Part shown: piece by piece, positions 58,451-64,000 of the stretch
Layout: the number at the start of each line of letters is the position of its first letter
How positions within the stretch are numbered: the first letter of the stretch is position 1
NCBI GenBank assembly: GCA_017454485.1
Contig: JAFTCX010000021.1
Coordinates: forward strand, 1 to 64,000
DNA length: 64,000 nt
Reading direction: 5' to 3'
DNA from: Clostridia bacterium
GTDB lineage: Bacteria; Bacillota; Clostridia; Oscillospirales; Acutalibacteraceae
Notes under the pieces: generated by a model
What the model was told of the DNA's origin: nothing
Database searches by the model: none
The model's input: the letters and a program-made list of their open reading frames with translations, nothing else
Translations under genes and position numbers: made by a program

Positions 58451-60320
58451 AAGCGTTTCTGCCTCCCCTGCTCTGATTCGGTCCTTTTGACGGATACTTC
58501 CCTTTTTGCGGATATGCGCTTTTACTGCTTTGCGGCTTCGACGGACGCACCAGGCATTTTTCGTCATAGCCGATCAGATCATATCTGCCGCATTTTTTCA
58601 GCGCTTTTTCCACAAGCGCAGCGTTTTGCGGACGGAAATATTGCAGCAGAGCGCGCTGCATCGCTTTTTCCTCCGGTGTTCTTGCAACGTAAACCGGCTG
58701 CATGGTATACGGATCCAGTCCGGTATAAAACATACACGTGGAGATCGTGCCCGGCGTCGGATAAAAATCCTGCACCTGCTCGGGGCGAATGTGCCGCTTT
58801 TTCAAAAAGAGCGCAAGCTCCACAGAGTCGTCAAGCGTGGAACCCGGGTGCGACGACATGAGATACGGTACAAGATACTGCTCCTTGTTCGCCTGTCCGG
58901 AAAGTTCAAAATACTTCTTGGAAAACTCGATATAAGCTTCAATGTGCGGTTTTCCCATTTTATCAAGCACCATGGCGGAGCAATGCTCTGGCGCCACCTT
59001 CAACTGTCCGCTGACATGATATTTGACCAGCTCACGGAAAAACGTGTCGTCCTTGTCCTTGAGCATATAATCATAGCGGATGCCGGAGCGGATAAAGACC
59101 TTTTTTACTTTCGGAAGAGATCGAACCGCGCGCAGTAGATCGACATAGGCCGAATGATCGGCGATGAGGGCGGGACAGACCTTTGGCGCAAGGCATTTTT
59201 TGCCTTTGCAAAGGCCGCTTTTCAGTTGTTTATCACAGGACGTGCGGCGAAAATTCGCAGTAGGTCCGCCGATATCATTGATATAGCCCTTGAAATCGGG
59301 CAGCGTCGTCAGCAGCTTCGCTTCCTTGAGGATCGATTCCTTGCTTCTGCACGAAATGAACCGTCCCTGATGGAAGGCGATGGAGCAAAAATTGCACGCG
59401 CCGAAGCAGCCGCGATTATGTGTGATGGAAAAGCGCACCTCTTCAATGCCCGGCACCTTGCCGATTGTTTCATACGACGGATGGTAGGTACGCATATAGG
59501 GCAACGCATAAACACGGTCGAGCTCCTCGGTTGTCAGCGGCGGCATCGGCGGGTTTTGCACCAGCATTTTTTTGCCGTGACGCTGCTTGATGATCTTTCC
59601 GCGAATGTGATCCTGCTCGTCCTGCTGAATGCGGCAAGAGATTGCATATTGCTTTTTGCTTTCCGAAACGTTTTCAAATGACGGACATTCCGCGCCGGTA
59701 AGCGGCGTTTCTGTCACATCGCAGGCGTAGCAGGTGCCGCGAACATCGCGGATAGAGGACACATCCTTCCCTGCCGCTAGCCGTCGCGCGATCTCAATCG
59801 TTGCGTTTTCTCCCATGCCGTAGGTCAGCAGGTCCGCCTGTGCGTCAAACAAAATGGAGCGGCGGATCTTGTCGTCCCAGTAGTCATAATGCGCAAAGCG
59901 GCGCAGCGAAGCTTCCAGCCCACCGATGATGATCGGAATATCGCCATAGGCTTCGCGGATGCGGTTGCAATAGACGATCACTGCGCGGTCGGGCCGTGCG
60001 CCGGTTTTTCCGCCGGGCGTATACGCGTCGTCGCTGCGGTGTTTTTTGGCCGCTGTGTAGTGCGCAACCATGGAATCGATGTTGCCGGAAGAGACGAAAA
60101 AGCCGAGCCGAGGTCTGCCGAAGCGTTTGAAATCCGCGCAGGAATGCCAGTCCGGCTGGGCAAGAAACGCTACGCGAAAGCCCTCTGCTTCCAGCACACG
60201 CGTAATAATGGCAGCACCGAAAGAGGGGTGGTCCACATACGCGTCACCGTTGACATAAACAAAGTCGACAGTGTCCCATCCCCTGCTTTGCACATCGTCC
60301 ATGGAAATCGGCAAAAACAT
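58422..60320 (-). CDS. YgiQ-family radical SAM protein
   Basis: 632 aa. The N-terminal domain includes DFVYVNGDAYVDHPSFG and a GGLEASLRRFAHYDYWD stretch. The radical SAM CxxxCxxC (RGCFGACNFC) is near residue 300-310. A second cysteine-rich patch (CDKQLKSGLCKGKKCLAPKVC) follows. The tail is basic and low in complexity (PQSSKSAYPQKGKYPSKG). YgiQ proteins are widespread but have no settled reaction. An AAGGAG site precedes the ATG, eight bases after ftsK. Confidence 0.93.
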   Translation of the reverse strand: MFLPISMDDVQSRGWDTVDFVYVNGDAYVDHPSFGAAIITRVLEAEGFRVAFLAQPDWHSCADFKRFGRPRLGFFVSSGNIDSMVAHYTAAKKHRSDDAYTPGGKTGARPDRAVIVYCNRIREAYGDIPIIIGGLEASLRRFAHYDYWDDKIRRSILFDAQADLLTYGMGENATIEIARRLAAGKDVSSIRDVRGTCYACDVTETPLTGAECPSFENVSESKKQYAISCRIQQDEQDHIRGKIIKQRHGKKMLVQNPPMPPLTTEELDRVYALPYMRTYHPSYETIGKVPGIEEVRFSITHNRGCFGACNFCSIAFHQGRFISCRSKESILKEAKLLTTLPDFKGYINDIGGPTANFRRTSCDKQLKSGLCKGKKCLAPKVCPALIADHSAYVDLLRAVRSLPKVKKVFIRSGIRYDYMLKDKDDTFFRELVKYHVSGQLKVAPEHCSAMVLDKMGKPHIEAYIEFSKKYFELSGQANKEQYLVPYLMSSHPGSTLDDSVELALFLKKRHIRPEQVQDFYPTPGTISTCMFYTGLDPYTMQPVYVARTPEEKAMQRALLQYFRPQNAALVEKALKKCGRYDLIGYDEKCLVRPSKPQSSKSAYPQKGKYPSKGPNQSRGGRNAYGSKKKNKR

Positions 60321-60328
60321 AAAGCTCC

Positions 60329-62992
60329 TTAATCGTCTGAGAAAATATCAAAATCTGCGGCGTCTTCGTCAGCGCCATCACTGTAATCCGCAGACGCTCT
60401 GCGCTCGGCGAGCTGCATCTGTGTCATCATCACTTTGCGCGGCTTTGCGCCGTCTGCAGGACCGACAACACCCATTTTTTCAAGCTGATCCATGATGCGC
60501 GCCGCTCTGCCGTAGCCAAGGCGCAATTTACGCTGCAGCAGCGTGGTGGACGCTGCCTGACACTCCACCACCACATTGATGGCTTCTTCGATCATTGCCT
60601 CGTCCGCGTCGGCAATCTTATCACCGGCGGCTGCCTGTGTATTCTTCTTCTTTTCCGCAACGGCCTGACGCTCGATCTCTTCCATCACGTCGTTGTCATA
60701 ATTGACTTCTGCCTGCGATTTGATGAAATCTACGATTTTTTCGATCTCGCCTTCGGAGATAAACGCGCCCTGAATACGCACGGGCTTCGAGATTCCGACC
60801 GGGTTGAACAGCATATCGCCGTTGCCGAGCAGCTTTTCCGCGCCGATCGTGTCAAGGATGGTACGTGAGTCCACCTGAGAAGAAACAGAGAGCGAAAGGC
60901 GGGACGGAATGTTTGCTTTGATAATACCGGTGATTACGTCCACAGATGGGCGCTGCGTTGCAACCACAAGATGCATACCGGCTGCACGGGCTTTTTGCGC
61001 AAGGCGGCAGATGGAATCCTCCACTTCCTTCGGCGAGATCATCATCAGATCGTTCAGCTCATCGATGAAGATCACGATCTGCGGCATAAATTCATATTCC
61101 GGATGACTCGGTACAAGCTTGTTAAAGCCGACAATGTCACGCACGCCGCAGGAAGAAAACAGCTTATAACGGTTTTCCATTTCGCCGACCGCCCACGCGA
61201 GCGAAGCTGCAGCTTTACGCACGTCGGAGATCACGGGAACAAGCAGATGCGGAATGCCGTTATAGACAGAAAATTCCACCTGCTTCGGGTCGATCATCAG
61301 CAGCTTGACTTCGTCTGGCGTCGCGTTATACAGAATGCTGCAAACCATGCAGTTCAGGCAAACGGACTTACCGGAGCCGGTGGTTCCGGCGATCAAAAGG
61401 TGCGGCATTTTCGCAAGGTCGGTGCATTTCACGTTGCCGCTGATATCTTTGCCGAGCGCGACGTTCAGTTTGCTTTTGGCGTTTTGGAAATCCGATGAAG
61501 CGATGATTTCGCGAAGCATGACCGACGCACGCGTCTGGTTCGGCACCTCGATGCCGACTGCGGATTTATTCGGAATCGGCGCTTCGATGCGCACGCCGGA
61601 AGCGGCGAGGTTCAGCGCGATATCGTCGGTTAAAGAGGTGATCTTGCTGATCTTGACGCCCGGCGCCGGCTGCAGCTCATAGCGCGTAACAGAAGGACCG
61701 CGGCTCACGCCGGTCAGCGTTGTTTCCACGCCGAAGCTTTTGAGGGTGTCCAGAAGCTTTGCAGATGTGGTCTTGATCTCGCCGGCAATGTCGCCGCTCT
61801 TGCTGAAATCGGGCGGTTCCAGACAATCCACCGGCGGCAGAATATAAGCTTGCTTGCGCGACGGCGCTTCCTCCTGGAAGCTCTTCACTTCGCGCTTGTT
61901 TTTGCGCTCGTTCTGCTTCGCTTCTTTCACAGCAGCGTCCACAATGGACTGCGTTTCGTCACGGTCGGTTTCAAACGGATCCAGCGCCGGAATGTCCAAC
62001 GGTTCCTCCGGCGGCGGGAGAATATCTGTTTCAACCTCCACTGTGTCCGGCTTCGGTTCCGAATGCTGAGCATCTGTTTTGCGCTCCTCCGGTTCCACGA
62101 AGGTAAACAGCCGCTGTTTTGAAACATAGGGCTTCGGCGTTCGCTTCTTATAGGCGCGGAAATCACCGTTCAATTCAATCTCGCTGCGGTTGAAATCAAA
62201 GTTTTCGGCACGCTCCTGCGCTTTGCGGTCTTCCACCATCTGTTGCAGCATGCGTTGACGTTCTTGCTCACGGGCCTGCCGTTCGATCTCGCGCTGCTCT
62301 TTGAGCTCGCGGTGGCGGTCTTTTTGCGTTTCCACGGAAACGTCCATTTTCTCCTTGCCCTTGACAATAAAATCAGACACAGACGCGCCGACCGAGGAAA
62401 AGCTCCAGTTCAAAAACAAAATCAGCGAGAGCAGCAGCACAATGAGGGTGATCACAATGCCGCCGGCCTTGCCGCAGGTATGCAGCAGTCCGCCGCCGAG
62501 CACAGCGCCGAGGGTGCCGCCGGTTGCCGTAAAGCCGGAAAACGCGATTTGATAGCCGTCGCTCGCAGCCTGCTTGATCTGCGTCAGATAGCTGCCCTCG
62601 GCGACGTTATATTGCGCAAGGTGGATAAACGAGCTGAACACCGCGCTGAGCAACAGCGCAGAAAGTGTGGTAGTGAGCAGCGAACGGCGCAGCGCGTTGA
62701 GCGCCACGCGAAAACCGATCACAAGCAAACAAAGATCAAACAAATAGAAGCCAATGCCGAAAAAGGCAAAGAAAGCCCCGCGCACATTCGCCCAGACATT
62801 GAGGCCGGGAATGAAGGCGATGCTCAAAAAGAACAGTGCAACGCCAAGATAGGCCACCGTCAGGGATGTGCGGTGACCTTCATAAAACGAAACTTTCTGC
62901 GGTGTTTTCGCCTTGGATTTTGCCGTCTTGGACGGTGTTTTTTTATTCGCTGCGGTGCTTTTTTTATTGGTTTGTTTTTTCGTTGCAGCCAT
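60329..62992 (-). CDS. ftsK: DNA translocase FtsK/SpoIIIE
   Basis: An 887-aa DNA pump. A Lys/Ala-rich start, four membrane segments (about 45-190), a charged linker (ERQAREQERQRMLQQMVED), then the motor: alpha/beta domain (SRGPSVTRYELQPAPGVK), Walker A GTTGSGKS near residue 535, DPKQVEFS, and RPSVDVITG. The C-terminal gamma winged helix (LLQRKLRLGYGRAARIMDQLE) reads KOPS-like sequences. It clears chromosomes from the closing septum or into the forespore; which of the two roles applies cannot be told. Confidence 0.96.
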   Translation of the reverse strand: MAATKKQTNKKSTAANKKTPSKTAKSKAKTPQKVSFYEGHRTSLTVAYLGVALFFLSIAFIPGLNVWANVRGAFFAFFGIGFYLFDLCLLVIGFRVALNALRRSLLTTTLSALLLSAVFSSFIHLAQYNVAEGSYLTQIKQAASDGYQIAFSGFTATGGTLGAVLGGGLLHTCGKAGGIVITLIVLLLSLILFLNWSFSSVGASVSDFIVKGKEKMDVSVETQKDRHRELKEQREIERQAREQERQRMLQQMVEDRKAQERAENFDFNRSEIELNGDFRAYKKRTPKPYVSKQRLFTFVEPEERKTDAQHSEPKPDTVEVETDILPPPEEPLDIPALDPFETDRDETQSIVDAAVKEAKQNERKNKREVKSFQEEAPSRKQAYILPPVDCLEPPDFSKSGDIAGEIKTTSAKLLDTLKSFGVETTLTGVSRGPSVTRYELQPAPGVKISKITSLTDDIALNLAASGVRIEAPIPNKSAVGIEVPNQTRASVMLREIIASSDFQNAKSKLNVALGKDISGNVKCTDLAKMPHLLIAGTTGSGKSVCLNCMVCSILYNATPDEVKLLMIDPKQVEFSVYNGIPHLLVPVISDVRKAAASLAWAVGEMENRYKLFSSCGVRDIVGFNKLVPSHPEYEFMPQIVIFIDELNDLMMISPKEVEDSICRLAQKARAAGMHLVVATQRPSVDVITGIIKANIPSRLSLSVSSQVDSRTILDTIGAEKLLGNGDMLFNPVGISKPVRIQGAFISEGEIEKIVDFIKSQAEVNYDNDVMEEIERQAVAEKKKNTQAAAGDKIADADEAMIEEAINVVVECQAASTTLLQRKLRLGYGRAARIMDQLEKMGVVGPADGAKPRKVMMTQMQLAERRASADYSDGADEDAADFDIFSDD

Positions 62993-63010
62993 AAAACATG
63001 AACCTCAATC

Positions 63011-63871
63011 TTAAACTAAGAAGGATGTAACAACAATCAATGCTCCGAAAAGGATGGAATAGATTGCAAAGAAAAGATAATTTTTGCGAATGTTGAATTT
63101 TGAAATGAGATGCAGCGTCAGAATCGAACCGAGCAAGCTGCCGACAGCGGCGATTGCAATCAAAACCGGCTGCAGCACGAGTCCGCTGAGAATAAAACGA
63201 ACGATACGCGCGACATTGACAATCAGCAAAGACGGGGCAAGATACAACAGCACCTCGCGTTCGATCACAAGATCTTCCACGTCTGTCAGAAGAAGTGCTG
63301 TGGCGCCGGTCGCGGTGTGTGAAATGCCGGGAAGCAGATGCGACGGAAGCTGATAAACGGAAAAGCGCAGCACGGAAAGCGGCTTCGCGGTACGTTGCGG
63401 TCGGTCATAATGTCGGGAAGTATACCACATGGCAAGGAAAAGGAAGATTCCGCTTCCGATAGAGCACGACGCGATCACAAGCAGATAATCCTTTTGCAGC
63501 AGGGTAAGCAGCACATCCATTGCTAGCTGACCGTTCGGCAGCGGCACAAACATCAGCGCCGCCGGAAGCAGCGAGATCAAAAGGCCGAGCACCGTATTGC
63601 CGCAGGTCTTTTTGAGATTTGGCTCGTCGATCTTCTTTTTCGGCGTCAGCGCAACACGGAACGCTTTTCCGTAGATGCGGCGAAGCTTAAAGATCACCAC
63701 AAGTGCGAACACTGCGGAGATGATCGCAAAATAGAAGCCGAGCTGATCGCGGTCTTCCGTAAAGGAGGTCACATGATTCAAATAAGCGATATGTGCGCTA
63801 TAGGAAACGGGAAGCGCGGCGAACAGGCCGCCGAACAAAGAGAGGATCAGCAGTTTCAAATAGGTCAACAT
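63011..63871 (-). CDS. UppP/BacA-like membrane protein lacking catalytic residues
   Basis: 286 aa with about eight hydrophobic segments, the size and layout of undecaprenyl-diphosphate phosphatase. The first family motif is recognisable (ALPVSYSAHI, residues 19-28), as is the second (LPGISHTATGAT). Compared with E. coli BacA, Glu17 and Glu21 correspond to Gly14 and Ala18, Ser27 to Tyr24, and Arg174 to His185; only His30 is kept (His27). It may be inactive or act on something else. The start overlaps the stop of the upstream gene (ATG inside TCATGTTGA). Confidence 0.72.
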   Translation of the reverse strand: MLTYLKLLILSLFGGLFAALPVSYSAHIAYLNHVTSFTEDRDQLGFYFAIISAVFALVVIFKLRRIYGKAFRVALTPKKKIDEPNLKKTCGNTVLGLLISLLPAALMFVPLPNGQLAMDVLLTLLQKDYLLVIASCSIGSGIFLFLAMWYTSRHYDRPQRTAKPLSVLRFSVYQLPSHLLPGISHTATGATALLLTDVEDLVIEREVLLYLAPSLLIVNVARIVRFILSGLVLQPVLIAIAAVGSLLGSILTLHLISKFNIRKNYLFFAIYSILFGALIVVTSFLV

Positions 63872-64000
63872 GAGGAATCATCCTTTATCTGGGTTTTCAT
63901 CAGCGCGTCAAACGCTTCTTCGTCGATTTTTTCGTGCTCGATCAAATAAGCGGAAAGCACGTCAACCTGCGACTGGTGTTCGCGTAAAATCGTTTTGCAG
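63865..64000 (-). CDS. C-terminus of a probable FtsH protease, cut by window end
   Basis: The last 44 codons of a leftward gene are visible. The ILREHQSQVDVLSAYLIEHE stretch followed by KIDEEAFDALM resembles the C-terminal helix of the membrane AAA+ zinc protease FtsH. The N-terminal and catalytic parts lie beyond base 64000, so the name rests on this tail alone. Its stop overlaps the start of the UppP-like gene. Confidence 0.6.
   Translation of the reverse strand, partial: CKTILREHQSQVDVLSAYLIEHEKIDEEAFDALMKTQIKDDSSC

Noticed and set aside
1..64000. CRISPR array, insertion sequence or toxin-antitoxin pair
   Set aside because: No spaced direct repeats, transposase motifs or paired small ORFs of that kind were seen anywhere.

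Overview
The window is a dense chromosomal segment from a Gram-positive bacterium, most likely a member of Clostridia of the Oscillospiraceae/Ruminococcaceae type. This is inferred from gene content and style: an infC-rpmI-rplT operon with an attenuator leader, an rnc / Elp3-like radical SAM / smc / ftsY block, yajC followed by a TIGR04086-type membrane protein, DUF4358 and DUF4830 exported proteins, strong AGGAGG-type ribosome sites with several TTG starts, and sigma-A promoters with 17-bp spacing. By eye, G+C is near half. Genes overlap or nearly touch almost everywhere, and no gap exceeds 300 bases.

Layout. 1-1850: the 3' part of a large serine recombinase gene (its start lies outside the window), ending next to a leftward tRNA-Pro(GGG). 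This looks like the edge of an integrated element. 2000-20000: a long rightward housekeeping block: infC-rpmI-rplT, a SPOUT rRNA methyltransferase, dprA, topA, trmFO, rnc, a radical SAM gene, smc, ftsY, an XTP pyrophosphatase, a CRM-domain RNA-binding protein, nadD, yqeK, rsfS, leuS. 20000-29000: rpsU (58 aa), an M24 peptidase, hflX, a GH13 amylase - prmA - histidine phosphatase run, and a flavin/Fe-S old yellow enzyme. 29000-32000: a leftward four-gene operon (HAD phosphatase, HD protein, CmpB-type membrane protein, TetR regulator).

32000-36600: a pyrophosphatase-like/NUDIX fusion, a COG2426 membrane protein, a small P-loop kinase, and an apparently cytoplasmic GH89 alpha-N-acetylglucosaminidase. 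36769: a 56-aa two-cluster ferredoxin. 37000-41200: leftward argC-argJ-argB-argD with two ARG-box-like operators, one inside the promoter spacer. Facing away from it is nagA-nagB-copA. 45500-47500: leftward asd-dapA. 47690-51520: queA, tgt, yajC, a TIGR04086 membrane protein and a SpoIIM-like protein. 51490-64000: a leftward series holding xerD, radA, a cell-wall amidase, exported DUF4358 and transglutaminase-like proteins, a lipoprotein just behind tRNA-Leu(UAG), DUF3006 plus a ComEC-like metallo-beta-lactamase protein, YgiQ, FtsK/SpoIIIE, an UppP homologue lacking catalytic residues, and the last codons of what looks like ftsH.

Most of the window is ordinary core genome. The parts most worth following up are the degenerate pyrophosphatase-NUDIX fusion, the UppP homologue without its catalytic glutamates and arginine, the 16-bp hairpin that buries the ribosome site of the gene after yajC, the 13-bp perfect palindrome in front of xerD, and the leaderless GH89 enzyme paired with a P-loop kinase. 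No CRISPR array, insertion sequence or obvious defence system was seen.
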